Shown piece after piece: positions 18,702 to 29,524 of a DNA stretch of 64,000 nt; the stretch's first letter is position 1, and each line of letters starts with the position of its first letter. The notes beneath the pieces were generated by a model. That model searched no databases, was not told the origin of the DNA, and was given only the letters and a program-made list of their open reading frames with translations. Both the position numbers and the translations under genes were made by a program. The stretch comes from JASTVH01 sp042862465 (GTDB taxonomy: Bacteria; Pseudomonadota; Gammaproteobacteria; Pseudomonadales; Oleiphilaceae), in NCBI GenBank assembly GCA_042862465.1, contig JASTVH010000003.1, positions 248,001 through 312,000 of the forward strand, written 5' to 3'.

Positions 18702-18809
18702 GTGTCTGGCGCCCACGCAGACCCGGTGCCGTAGGTTGGGCTGAGCCTGCGAAGCCCAACAATTTAGCGATGACGTGGAGATGTTGGGCTTCCTTTGTCA
18801 GCCCAACCT
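18691..18809. repeat. Dispersed intergenic repeat, copy 2
   Basis: Matches 14511-14629 with three substitutions, again beginning inside a terminator T-run. It contains the inverted modules GTAGGTTGGGCT and AGCCCAACCTAC. Confidence 0.85.
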
Positions 18810-18811
18810 AC

Positions 18812-18842
18812 GCTCTGGATCCCCGCCTTCGCGGGGATGATG
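18812..18842. repeat. Short palindromic REP-like element
   Basis: ATCCCCGCCTTCGCGGGGAT is a perfect inverted repeat with a short loop. Spurious translation of such elements gives the peptide LWIPAFAGM, widely seen in bacterial genomes. It is adjacent to repeat copy 2. Confidence 0.65.
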
Positions 18843-18930
18843 GGGTATGTTTGGCTTCGGTGGAAGGCATCCGAAGGCGGGTTTCACGCTGAAGTGCGAA
18901 GAACCTTTTTTGTGGTCGGACGTAGCGGCA

Positions 18931-19638
<708 letters not shown>

Positions 19639-19643
19639 CGCGG

Positions 19644-20399
19644 TTACTCCTCACCCAGGTAGGCTTTGATGACGTCCGGATTGGCGCGGATTTCCTCGGA
19701 AGTCCCGGTCGCCAGCGGACGGCCCTGGTTGATGACGGTGATGCGGTCGGAGATGCCCATGACCAGACTCATGTCGTGCTCGATCAGCAGAATGGAGACG
19801 TTGTAGTCCTCCTTGAGGCTGACGATAAGGTTGTCCAGTTCCTTGGTCTCGCGCGGGTTGAGACCCGCCGCCGGTTCGTCCAGCATCAGCAGGTCCGGTT
19901 GGGTCACCATGCAGCGGGCAATCTCCAGCCGGCGTTGCTGCCCGTAGGCCAGGTTGCCGGCTTCGCGATTGGCCATGTCCAGCAGGTGGACCTTGTCCAG
20001 CCAGTAAGCCGCCCGCTCCTTGGCCTCTTCTTCACGCTTGCGGTAGTTGCCCGTCTGCAGCAACCCGGCGAGCAGGTTGCGATTGACGTGGCGGTGCTGG
20101 GCCACCAACAGGTTTTCCAGCACCGTCATGCTGTTGAACAGCCGCACGTGCTGGAAGGTGCGCACCATGCCCAGACGGGCAATGCGGAAGTCCGGCTTTT
20201 TGTGAATGGCCTCGCCCTGGAAGTGGATTTCGCCACCGGTGGGCTGGTAGAAACCGCTGATGCAGTTGAAGACCGTCGTCTTGCCGGCCCCGTTGGGGCC
20301 GATGATGGAGACGATTTCGTGTTCCTTGACGTCCAGGGAGACGCCGTCGACGGCCAGCAGGCCGCCGAAACGCATGGATAGATCGCGTACTTCTAGCAT
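19644..20399 (-). CDS. livG: Branched-chain amino acid ABC transporter, ATP-binding protein LivG
   Basis: First ATPase of the LIV transporter. The 251 residues have Walker A IGPNGAGKTT, a LivG-type signature LAYGQQRRLEIARCM, Walker B LLMLDEPAAGLNP and LLIEHDM. It starts four bases after livM ends, consistent with one operon. Confidence 0.95.
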   Translation of the reverse strand: MLEVRDLSMRFGGLLAVDGVSLDVKEHEIVSIIGPNGAGKTTVFNCISGFYQPTGGEIHFQGEAIHKKPDFRIARLGMVRTFQHVRLFNSMTVLENLLVAQHRHVNRNLLAGLLQTGNYRKREEEAKERAAYWLDKVHLLDMANREAGNLAYGQQRRLEIARCMVTQPDLLMLDEPAAGLNPRETKELDNLIVSLKEDYNVSILLIEHDMSLVMGISDRITVINQGRPLATGTSEEIRANPDVIKAYLGEE

Positions 20400-20403
20400 C
20401 CCG

Positions 20404-21674
20404 TCACCCTCGTTTCAGTTCGATGTGCGGACGTCGCATGGGGACCAGCCCCTGCGGACGCCAGATCATCATCAGCACCATGGCCGCGCCGAACGCCAGC
20501 ATGCGGTATTCGCTGAATTCCCGCGCCAGCTCCGGCAGGATGGTGACGGCAATGGCGGCGAGGATAACCCCCAGCTGCGAGCCCATGCCCCCCAGAACCA
20601 CGATCGCGAGGACGATGGCGGATTCCAGGAACACGAAGGATTCCGGGCTGATGAACCCCTGGCGGGACGCGAAGACCACGCCGGAGAAGCCGGCGAAGGA
20701 GGCCCCCAGGGTAAAGGCCGAGAGCTTGACCGCGGTCCGGCTCATGCCCAGGGATCGGCAGGCGATCTCGTCTTCGCGCAGGGCCTCCCAGGCCCGGCCA
20801 ACCGGCATGCGGATCAGGCGGCGGATGACGAACCAGGTGAATAGTGCCAGCACCAGCGCGATCAGGTACAGGAAGATGACCTTGTCCTCGCTGGCGTAGG
20901 GGATGCCGAAGGTCTCGTGGAAAGACACGTTACCTTCTTCCTTGATGCGCCGGCCGAACTCCATGCCAAACAGCGAGGGCTCGGGAATGCCGCCAATGCC
21001 GTTGGGGCCGCCGGTGAGGTTGGTCCAGTTGTTGAGCAGAATCCGGATGATTTCCCCGAAGCCCAGGGTCACGATCGCCAGGTAGTCCCCCCGCAGGCGC
21101 AGTACCGGGAAGCCCAGGAGGAAGCCGAAGAGGGCGGCCAGGCCGGCCCCGATCGGCAGGGCGGTCCAGAAACCAACGCCGAAGTAGTTGTTGAGCAGGG
21201 CGTAGCTGTAGGCGCCAACCGCGTAGAAGGCCACGTAGCCCAGATCGAGCAGGCCAGCCAGGCCCACCACGATGTTCAGCCCCAGACCCAGCATCACGTA
21301 GATCAGCGCCAGGGTCGCCAGGTCGGTGGCTCCGCGACTGACCAGGAAGGGAAAGATCGCCGCCAGGATGATGATGCCCAGAATGCTGATCTGCTCGGTG
21401 CGCTGGCGCTTGCTCTGGGCCATGGGTGGCCGGTCCGCGAACGGCCGCGGAATGGGGATGGCGCGTAGCGCCTGCATGATCGAGTCACGGAAGAGCTGGA
21501 ACAGGAACACGGCCAGCACTGCCAGGACGATCATAACCAGCGTCGTGGTGTCTTCCACCGACAGCGTGATTCGGGTGCCCTTGGGTTCAAGGTTGAGTCC
21601 AAGGATTGGAAAGGCCATCACCAGGGTGATGAAGGCCGAAAACAGCGCAAATCGAAAATTGTTGTTGGAACCCA

Positions 21675-21675
<1 letters not shown>
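20404..21675 (-). CDS. livM: Branched-chain amino acid ABC transporter permease LivM
   Basis: Inner-membrane permease of 423 residues with about ten hydrophobic segments. The N-terminal ~100 residues, with two membrane segments and a basic linker, are the LivM-specific extension. The family motif GLNIVVGLAGLLDLGYVAFYA and the coupling region AWEALREDEIACRSLGM are clear. Its ATG overlaps the livH stop by one base. Confidence 0.95.
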
Positions 21676-22607
<932 letters not shown>

Positions 22608-22910
22608 CTGGGCGGACTCCGATAATGCGTGCTCCGGCAAGACAGTGTATGCAGGATCAGTGGGCGCCTCCGTGCCTGGTCAACCTACTCCACAGACTCG
22701 CTGATACCGCAATTATTGCCATGCTGGAACATTAGAAACCTCTGCTCCAAGGGACAAGCAGGATCACCACTTGAACGATGGATCAGAGGTTCCTAAACAA
22801 ACACCCTCGAACGCCGGTCATATCGAAAAGATTGTTCCCGATAGGCCCGACGACGAGGGTGGTCATCGAGTTGGTTGAGGAGCCGGGAGTCGGCTCCGTT
22901 TCAAACGCGG
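22608..22910. other. livK-livH intergenic region with hairpins
   Basis: About 300 nt without a gene. On the minus strand it carries a stem GGAGCCG / CGGCTCC (22879-22897) just after livK and a longer-range pair AACCTCTG / CAGAGGTT (22738-22745 and 22785-22792). Such structures commonly hold back transcription so that the binding protein is made in excess over the membrane subunits; that role is inferred. Confidence 0.4.
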
Positions 22911-24020
22911 TTAGTTTACCGGAGTTTTGCTTCCGTCTGAATGCCACTTATAGACGACGAAATCGAACTCCTTCAGATCGCCTTTCTTGTCGTATTCGAC
23001 TTCGCCGATCGGTGTCTGGAAGGTTTCGTTGTGCATGACCTTGGCCACCTCAAACGGATCCGCTTCGCCGGCCTTTTCGATGGCGGTGGCGATGATGTCC
23101 ACGGCTGCGTAGGAGGTCAGTACGAACGGGCCGGAGGGGTCTTCACCCTTCGCCTTGAAGGCGTCCACCAGATCCTGGTTTTCCTTCTTCTGGTCGAAGC
23201 TCGGCGGCAGGGTCACGTACAGGCCTTCGGCCGCGTCGCCGGCGATGGTGTTGATGTCCTTGTTACCCACACCTTCCGGGCCCATGAACTCGGCACCTAG
23301 ATCGGCCTGCTTGGCCTGGCGCAGGATCAGGCCCAGCTCGGGGTGGTAGCCGCCGTAGTAGACGAAGTCGACATTGGCTTGCTTGAGCTTGGTGATCAGC
23401 GGTGAGAAGTCTTTCTGACCGGCGGTGATACCTTCGAACATGACCACGTTGACGCCAGCGTCTTTCAGGGTGTCGCGCACGGCCGTGGCGATGCCCTCAC
23501 CATACTGCTGCTTGTCGTGCACCACAGCGACCCGCTTGGGCTTGATCTTTTCAGCGATGAAGTTGCCGGCCACCGGCCCCTGCATGCTGTCCAGGCCGAT
23601 GGTGCGGAACACCATGTCATAGCCGCGCTGGGTGATTTCCGGGTTGGTGGACGCCGGAGTGACCATCAGGATGCCTTCATCGTAGTAGATGTCGGACGCC
23701 GGCTGAGTGGAGCTGGAGCACAGGTGGCCCACCACGAACTTGACGCCTTCGTTGACCATGTTGTTGGCGACCGCGACGGCCTGCTTCGGGTCACAGGCAT
23801 CGTCCTGCTCAACCGCGACCAGCTTTTCGCCCAGTACGCCGCCGTCCTTGTTGATCTGCTCGATGGCCATATGGGCGCCGGAGAACTGCATGTCGCCATA
23901 CTGGGCCACGGCACCGGTCTGGGGACCGGCGATACCGATCTTGATTTCTGCATTGGCAGCGCCTGCCAGCGCGACAGAGGCTGCCAGCCCGACGATCGTG
24001 TTGGTAATCGTTTTTTTCAT
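22911..24020 (-). CDS. livK: Branched-chain amino acid ABC transporter substrate-binding protein
   Basis: Periplasmic Leu/Ile/Val-type binding protein, 369 residues. The signal peptide is MKKTITNTIVGLAASVALAGAANA with cleavage after ANA. The mature start EIKIGIAGPQTGAVAQYGDMQFSG is typical of LivJ/LivK, as are EQDDACDPKQAVAVANNMV and the C-terminal YDKKGDL segment. AGGAC precedes the ATG. It is the first gene of the operon and has its own promoter at 24104-24132. Exact ligand (LivJ- or LivK-like) cannot be told. Confidence 0.94.
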   Translation of the reverse strand: MKKTITNTIVGLAASVALAGAANAEIKIGIAGPQTGAVAQYGDMQFSGAHMAIEQINKDGGVLGEKLVAVEQDDACDPKQAVAVANNMVNEGVKFVVGHLCSSSTQPASDIYYDEGILMVTPASTNPEITQRGYDMVFRTIGLDSMQGPVAGNFIAEKIKPKRVAVVHDKQQYGEGIATAVRDTLKDAGVNVVMFEGITAGQKDFSPLITKLKQANVDFVYYGGYHPELGLILRQAKQADLGAEFMGPEGVGNKDINTIAGDAAEGLYVTLPPSFDQKKENQDLVDAFKAKGEDPSGPFVLTSYAAVDIIATAIEKAGEADPFEVAKVMHNETFQTPIGEVEYDKKGDLKEFDFVVYKWHSDGSKTPVN

Positions 24021-24103
24021 GCTTTTGTCCTGCCTGAAAAAGGATTGGATTTCGTTTTTTTATTGGTCTGCACGGGCAAGCGGGCCCGCCCGGCAATGTG
24101 ACT

Positions 24104-24132
24104 AACAAACACTAGGCCTTAAACGTTGTCAA
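24104..24132 (-). promoter_or_regulatory. Promoter of the liv operon
   Basis: On the minus strand TTGACA (24132-24127), a 17-nt spacer and TTTGTT (24109-24104). The consensus -35 and right spacing make it a likely sigma-70 promoter about 80 nt before livK. Confidence 0.55.
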
Positions 24133-24219
24133 GCCAAGGGCTTGGAAAGCGCGGTGCTGGCTGTCCGGCCATGAAGCCAAGGCATCGTGACTGATCGTTG
24201 CCATGCCTGGATTTCCTGG

Positions 24220-25173
24220 CTAGACCAAATCGTCGCCGCCGGCGGTTTCCGGGTCCTCCGGGAAAACCAGCTCGCGGAAGGCAGCGAAGTCCCGCATCTT
24301 GACGAAACTGTTGTCCACGGATGCCTCGTCCCGATACGCATCCGCCACCCGCAGGGCTTCCTTGAGGTAGTGAATGGCATCTTCCCAGCGGCCGGATTCG
24401 GCATAGGCGCAGGCGAGCTGGTAGTAGGCGTGGCCGTTTTCCGGGTCGAGCTTGAGGGCGCGCTGGCAGAGGCTGATGGCCCACAGCGGTTCGCCCAGTT
24501 CCAGTACCGCATCGGCCTTGTAGGTGATGGCTTCGGTGTCGTCCGGACGGAGGTTGAGAATCTGGTCGTAGATGGAGATCTTGTTCTGGTTGGAGGTCTC
24601 CTGACTGGCCTTGAGCCAGAGGGAGTGCACCTCGTTGGTCAGTTCGATCTCTTCCTGGTTGCGGGTGATGATGTCCGACTTCTGCTGAATGGCATCTTCC
24701 AGCAGGCGCAGGCGCTGTTCGTACTCGCCGATCAGATCGGTGACCTGCTTTTCCGCCAGGCTCTTGAGTTGTGAGCGCATGTCGCGGATGGAATTCCAGC
24801 CGACGATAACCAGCACCGAGGTGGCGCCGGCAATCAGGTAGAAGAAGTAGGTGACGGTGTCGGTGGCGTAGGACATGGCCTGGCGGGCCACCGTCAGCTC
24901 CTTGTCGGTGATCTTCTCGATCAGTTCCGCCCGGGTATTCTGCATGTCGATGCGGATCTGTTTCAGTTCATCCAGGACATAGCGCTCCACGAAAGGTGTG
25001 TACAGCGGTTCCTCAAGCTTGTCGACCCGCTCGCGCGCCTTTTCCTGAGTCATTGCGGGCTTTTCGGTGTTGCCGTTTTCGGCCGCGGCCTGTTGTGACC
25101 ACGCCGGCAGGGCGGTGATCAAGAGGCAGGTCCACAACAGCAAAAGTCCGAATCCGTATCCTGGTCGATGCAT
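24220..25173 (-). CDS. Membrane-anchored TPR protein
   Basis: 317 residues from ATG 25173, chosen because AGGGGA precedes it and a signal peptide starts there (GFGLLLLWTCLLITALPAWS); the frame extends further without support. After a short exported stretch rich in charged residues comes a transmembrane helix about 130-150 (FFYLIAGATSVLVIVGW), a coiled coil, then two or three TPR motifs (DTEAITYKADAVLELGEPLWA and PENGHAYYQLACAYAESGR) in the cytosolic C-terminal third. No enzymatic motif. Probably a scaffold; function unknown. Confidence 0.7.
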   Translation of the reverse strand: MHRPGYGFGLLLLWTCLLITALPAWSQQAAAENGNTEKPAMTQEKARERVDKLEEPLYTPFVERYVLDELKQIRIDMQNTRAELIEKITDKELTVARQAMSYATDTVTYFFYLIAGATSVLVIVGWNSIRDMRSQLKSLAEKQVTDLIGEYEQRLRLLEDAIQQKSDIITRNQEEIELTNEVHSLWLKASQETSNQNKISIYDQILNLRPDDTEAITYKADAVLELGEPLWAISLCQRALKLDPENGHAYYQLACAYAESGRWEDAIHYLKEALRVADAYRDEASVDNSFVKMRDFAAFRELVFPEDPETAGGDDLV

Positions 25174-25324
25174 CAGTCCCCTTCCAACTTTTTTTGACCC
25201 CGAAAAGAATTGGCAAAGCCTATCACAGCCTAGGCGCTCTTGCCTGTCCGCGCTAATACGCACCTGGAGCGGCAGGTCGGGGCCCGCGAGCCTGATGGGA
25301 ATCATCTGGACATCCGTGGGGTGA

Positions 25325-25365
25325 AATAGTTAGAGTTATAAATATTATATTGAATGTCTATTAAA
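25325..25365. promoter_or_regulatory. AT-rich control region between the TPR gene and the MarR gene
   Basis: A strikingly AT-rich block (TTATAAATATTATATT core) in otherwise GC-rich DNA, in the divergent space before the MarR regulator. It is a plausible promoter and autoregulatory operator; half-sites are not clear enough to define. Confidence 0.35.
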
Positions 25366-25499
25366 CGGCGCGAATAGGGTAAGAGAACCCTGTTAAAGGG
25401 GGCTGGCTGGGCACTATGACGGATAAAAACGTTTTGTACTCAAAAAAGCTCAAGACCTATAATCGCTGCCATTCCGAGCAGTCATGGTGGGACTTGGTC

Positions 25500-26021
25500 A
25501 TGAACAATTACGAACAGGTGCTGGTGGCCCTGCGCCGGGTAATCCGCGCGACCGATCTGCATTCCAAGCGTCTGAGCAAGACATCAGGGCTGACGGCACC
25601 GCAATTGCTGATCATGCAGACCATTCGTGATCTGGGTGAGGTCACCATTGGAACCATCGCGGAGAAGGTCAGCCTGAGCCAGGCGACAGTGACCACGATT
25701 CTGGACCGTCTGGAACACCGCAAACTGATCTACCGGGTTCGCAGCCAGACCGACAAGCGCAAGGTGCACGCACACCTCACCGATGATGGTCGCGAACTGC
25801 TGGCCCAGGCACCCCAGCCGCTGCAGGAAGAGTTTATTCGCAAGTTCCAGAACCTGCAGGAATGGGAGCAGACCATGATCATTTCGTCCCTGCAGCGGGT
25901 GGCCGAAATGATGGATGCGGTCGAAATCGACGCTTCGCCGGTACTGGATGTGGGGCCCATCAACCGCGATCATGAGTGGAAAGAAAGTGGCCGCGGCAAG
26001 TCGCGAGCCAAAACCAGCTGA
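25500..26021 (+). CDS. MarR family transcriptional regulator (EctR/CosR-like)
   Basis: Winged-helix DNA-binding dimer. From ATG 25500 it has 173 residues; an in-frame ATG at 25416 would add 28. The N-terminal segment ALRRVIRATDLHSKRLSK followed by SGLTAPQLLIMQ resembles the EctR/CosR group that represses ectoine synthesis in halophiles. The recognition helix SLSQATVTTILDRLEHRKLI and the wing RSQTDKRKVHAHLTDDG are clear. No ect genes are adjacent, so the target is uncertain. The subgroup call is from memory of family sequences and moderately secure. Confidence 0.85.
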   Translation: MNNYEQVLVALRRVIRATDLHSKRLSKTSGLTAPQLLIMQTIRDLGEVTIGTIAEKVSLSQATVTTILDRLEHRKLIYRVRSQTDKRKVHAHLTDDGRELLAQAPQPLQEEFIRKFQNLQEWEQTMIISSLQRVAEMMDAVEIDASPVLDVGPINRDHEWKESGRGKSRAKTS

Positions 26022-26176
26022 CTGAGCATGGGCGCCCGGGCTTCTGAGGCGCCCATCTCTTCCTTCCCTGCAAGCCTCCTCGCCTTATCCCTTTTCTCGG
26101 TCTCGGCGCAGCTTGATTCAATTCTCTGTCGGCGACCCGTATACGTCGCATTCATACCGATTTCCGGTTTGCCTAT

Positions 26177-26199
26177 TAACCCCTATATATGAGGGGTTA
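26177..26199. promoter_or_regulatory. Palindrome upstream of the Aer-like receptor gene
   Basis: Perfect eight-base arms TAACCCCT / AGGGGTTA around ATATATG, 70 nt before the gene, with a possible -10 TATAGT at 26229-26234. Could be an operator or a hairpin. Confidence 0.4.
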
Positions 26200-26268
26200 T
26201 GCGGATTTTACCTATTTGTGGGTATTGCTATAGTTACTGGCTTTATGTTTCCGGCTTAGGAGTCTGTA

Positions 26269-27840
26269 TTGCGAAAGAACTACCCGGTCACCCAGAAAGA
26301 GCAGCGTGTCAGTCAGGACGATTCGCTTATTTCCTACACCTCGCTCAAGGGAGTGATCGAGTATGTTAACCCGGACTTTGAACGCATCAGTGGTTTCAAA
26401 TGGGATGAGCTTGTGGGTCAGGCTCACAATATCGTCCGTCACCCGGATGTGCCCCAGGTGGTCTTCAAGCACATGTGGGAACATCTCAAGGCCGGCAAGC
26501 CCTGGATGGGTGTGGTCAAGAACCGCTGCAAGAACGGCGATCACTACTGGGTCGACGCCTATGTCACCCCGGTTTACCAAAATGGCAAGCTCACGGGCTA
26601 TGAGTCCGTACGCGTCGCGGCGACCCGCGAACAGATTGCACGCGCCGAGCGGCTCTATGCCCGGTTAGGCGCCGGCCGCCCCGTCCCCGGTTTGCTGACC
26701 CGAATGGCGGCTACCGGTTGGCGCAGCCTACCCGGGTTGGTGTCGCTGGTGTTCAGCCTTGGGGCCGTGCTGGCCTTGAATGGCGGTCTTTGGGCGCTGA
26801 GTGCTGTGGTGCTGGGCCACCTGCTGGGATTCGGTGTCCTGGAAGGCCAGGACAACCGTTATCTTCGCCGTTTGCTGGGGCTGCGCCCGGATGCCTTCGC
26901 TGATGCCACCATGGCCCAATGCTATCAGGACGATATCGGCTTGCGCGGTCAGCTTGCGATGATGCTGCTCAGCGAAGAGGCTCGGTTACGGACCGCCCTG
27001 ACCCGCATTGAGGATCTGGCTGATGCCCTGACAGAAAAGGCGCGGGATGCCAAACAGGCGGCTGACGAAGGCAGTCGGCTCATGGATGAGCAGAGTAGCG
27101 AAACCGAGCAGGTTGCCTCGGCGATGAACGAGATGACCACCTCCATCCAGGAGGTCAGTCAGGGTGTCACCGTGAGCACGCGGCAGGCGGAGGAGACCCG
27201 CTCGGCTGCACGCGCCGGAGGTGAGCGTTCCCAGCGGGCACAGCAACAGATTGAAACCCTCAATGGCCAGATCCAGTCCCTCGGGCAGTCAATTGCCCGT
27301 CTCGGGGAAGCCACGGGCAGCATTTCAGAGGCAGCCAACCTGATCACTGAGATTGCTGAACAAACCAACCTGCTGGCTTTGAATGCGGCCATCGAAGCGG
27401 CGCGCGCGGGTGAGCAGGGACGAGGCTTTGCGGTGGTGGCGGACGAGGTCCGCGGCCTGGCCGGGCGCACCCGGGATTCCACCGGTCGCATTCATGAGGT
27501 GATCGAAACCTTCAAGTCCCAGGTGCAGGAAAGCATTCAGGCCGCTGCGGCCGGAGAGGGAATGGCTGAGGATGGTTTAAACCAGGTGCGCGAAGCGGCG
27601 GAGGCGTTCAGCGAGATCGTCAAGCAACTGGACGCCGTGACCGATGATTTCATCAGTATGTCGTCGTCCGTGGAGGAGCAAAGCGCGGTGGCGGAGGAGA
27701 TCAATCAGCAGGTCTACCGTATTGCTGAACTGTCGGATTCCAGCGCCAGGCAGGCGCACCGCTCGGCGGATGCCGGGGAATGCTTCCTGGGCATGGCTCA
27801 ATCCACTCGCGATCTGGTGCGGCGGTTCCAGGGCCACTAG
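26269..27840 (+). CDS. Aer-like PAS chemoreceptor
   Basis: Methyl-accepting-type sensor of 523 residues. The N-terminal PAS domain (about 15-110) has Aer-type FAD-site residues: HNIVRHPD, then a Trp in GKPWMG, and KNGDHYWVDAYVTPV. A hydrophobic pair of segments lies about 150-190, then a helical linker and the cytoplasmic signalling domain with hairpin tip EQTNLLALNAAIEAARAGEQ. There is no periplasmic ligand domain, so it probably senses redox state or oxygen from inside. Start is TTG 26269 with AGGAG six bases upstream. The next gene encodes a related receptor. Confidence 0.88.
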   Translation: MRKNYPVTQKEQRVSQDDSLISYTSLKGVIEYVNPDFERISGFKWDELVGQAHNIVRHPDVPQVVFKHMWEHLKAGKPWMGVVKNRCKNGDHYWVDAYVTPVYQNGKLTGYESVRVAATREQIARAERLYARLGAGRPVPGLLTRMAATGWRSLPGLVSLVFSLGAVLALNGGLWALSAVVLGHLLGFGVLEGQDNRYLRRLLGLRPDAFADATMAQCYQDDIGLRGQLAMMLLSEEARLRTALTRIEDLADALTEKARDAKQAADEGSRLMDEQSSETEQVASAMNEMTTSIQEVSQGVTVSTRQAEETRSAARAGGERSQRAQQQIETLNGQIQSLGQSIARLGEATGSISEAANLITEIAEQTNLLALNAAIEAARAGEQGRGFAVVADEVRGLAGRTRDSTGRIHEVIETFKSQVQESIQAAAAGEGMAEDGLNQVREAAEAFSEIVKQLDAVTDDFISMSSSVEEQSAVAEEINQQVYRIAELSDSSARQAHRSADAGECFLGMAQSTRDLVRRFQGH

Positions 27841-27956
27841 AGCAGCGCGAAAGGAGGCGCACTGGAGAATCCCGGCAGGCCAACTACATTTATTGCTGAG
27901 TCCGCCCCAATCCGGGGCGAGGCCGCGTTGTATTCAGCCGCCGGGAAAAGTTGTTC

Positions 27957-29300
27957 ATGCCATCTTATTCTTCGCCTACGCGACGGTTCTGGTTCGGCCG
28001 CTTTGATGCCGACGGACAGTGCCTGGAATCAGCCGCCGGCGAACAGCCTCTTTTTTCCGGTCCTTCCCGCTGGGACCAGTGGGGTCAGCAGCTGCCTGCC
28101 TCGCTTTGGGAGCCGCTGGACGCGGCCGTCAGGCAGCGCCAGTCCAACCGCATTAACGGGCACATCGGTGGTGAACCCGTTCAGTTCCTGATCATGCCGC
28201 TGGCGGCGGGAGCCTTCGATTGCCTGGTGATGCCGGGCGCACCTCCCGGGAAGATCGACATGCCACAAGCCTGGTGGCGGGAGCAGTGGCCCTTTCTGTT
28301 TACCCTGCTCTTTGGTCTGGGTGCCGTCGCCATGGCGGGCGGTGGCTGGGGCGGCTATGGCCTGGTGATCATTGGCCATCTGGCCGCGCTGATTCCGCGG
28401 CAGATGCGGCACCATGCCATTCTCGATCAGGCCATGTTGCGAGTGGCCGGCGGTGGCAGTTACACCACCTCCGAAGTGCTCGACGCGGCCGTGGAGAGGC
28501 TGCAGGAAGAGGCCTGTCTCAGCCTTGGGCGCGAACAGTGCCTGGAGCAGCGGTTGGCCTCTATACCGGAGGCCCTGGACAAACTGGCTACCGAATCCGG
28601 CAATCTGTCGGCGCAGCTGAGTCAGCTCCTGGAGAATACCGCGGCGGCCTCGGCCACTCCGGATGCAGAACTGCCCGAGGTGCCCCCGTTGAGTATTGCC
28701 GCTCCGGCCGCCCTTAAGGGTGCGGAAACAACGCTGCAGACCCTGCAGGGGGGCAGCGAAGGGGTCGATGGTGCCCTGGCTGAGTTGGATGGGGCTGCCG
28801 AGAAGATTCGTACCATCGCGGGCATGATCAGCGCCGTCGCCGACCAGACCAACCTGTTGGCCCTGAACGCCTCGATCGAAGCGGCCCGGGCCGGGGATGC
28901 CGGCCGCGGATTTGCGGTGGTGGCCGATGAAGTGCGCTCGCTGGTGGGGCGCACCCGGGAATCCACTGAGCAGATTGGAGAAGTCACCGAACTGCTCGAC
29001 AAGCACCTGGGCGAGGCCCGGACCCGGTTCGCGGCCCAGACGCAGCGGCTGTCGGAACTGCAGGACACCCTGCAGCGTGTCCAGGAGGCCCTGGAAACCG
29101 GAGAAGGCACGGCCGACCAGTTGCAGGATTTCATGGACCGGCTCCAGGGGCAGCTCGCGCAGCGCACCTCCGATGCATATTTGCCCAAGGCCCAGCAGGA
29201 AACGTTGCAAGCCGTGGAACAGGCGCAGACGCGCCACCGCGATGAGCTGCACCGTCTGCGCATGGATCTCGAACAGCTCTCGGAAAGAGAGGGGCGCTAA
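27957..29300 (+). CDS. Short chemoreceptor-like (MCP) protein
   Basis: 447 residues from ATG 27957 (a TTG two codons earlier is possible). The N-terminal ~95 residues match no sensor domain I recognise. A hydrophobic block about 110-150 (FLFTLLFGLGAVAMAGGGWGG) resembles a membrane hairpin, and a signalling domain follows with the conserved tip ADQTNLLALNASIEAARAGD and FAVVADEVRSLVGRTRES. The signalling helices are short and end soon after the tip, so it lacks the usual long adaptation bundle. Likely a partner of the preceding Aer-like receptor, perhaps by duplication (inference). Confidence 0.8.
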   Translation: MPSYSSPTRRFWFGRFDADGQCLESAAGEQPLFSGPSRWDQWGQQLPASLWEPLDAAVRQRQSNRINGHIGGEPVQFLIMPLAAGAFDCLVMPGAPPGKIDMPQAWWREQWPFLFTLLFGLGAVAMAGGGWGGYGLVIIGHLAALIPRQMRHHAILDQAMLRVAGGGSYTTSEVLDAAVERLQEEACLSLGREQCLEQRLASIPEALDKLATESGNLSAQLSQLLENTAAASATPDAELPEVPPLSIAAPAALKGAETTLQTLQGGSEGVDGALAELDGAAEKIRTIAGMISAVADQTNLLALNASIEAARAGDAGRGFAVVADEVRSLVGRTRESTEQIGEVTELLDKHLGEARTRFAAQTQRLSELQDTLQRVQEALETGEGTADQLQDFMDRLQGQLAQRTSDAYLPKAQQETLQAVEQAQTRHRDELHRLRMDLEQLSEREGR

Positions 29301-29349
29301 GGCACCGCCGGTGGCAATGGCTGCAGATTCGGTTGGCCGATGAGCAGGC

Positions 29350-29376
29350 AAAAAAAAGGCGCCAGGGGGTGGCGCC
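29350..29376 (-). terminator. Terminator of the lon gene (minus strand)
   Basis: Read on the minus strand: GGCGCCA / TGGCGCC stem with a five-base loop followed by a run of T, about 150 nt after the lon stop. The space 29377-29524 also holds a palindrome ATCAAATGC / GCATTTGAT (29412-29433) and no gene. Confidence 0.8.
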
Positions 29377-29524
29377 TAAAGGGCTCTTCTCAGATGACAG
29401 GAATCCTGAGGATCAAATGCCGTTGCATTTGATACTTCCCAGTTTAATTAGCAGTGTAATCAGTGCCATAGGGGATTATGCGTACTGTCGTATTTTATGG
29501 CGGTTACGCTTCGCAACGCCTCCC

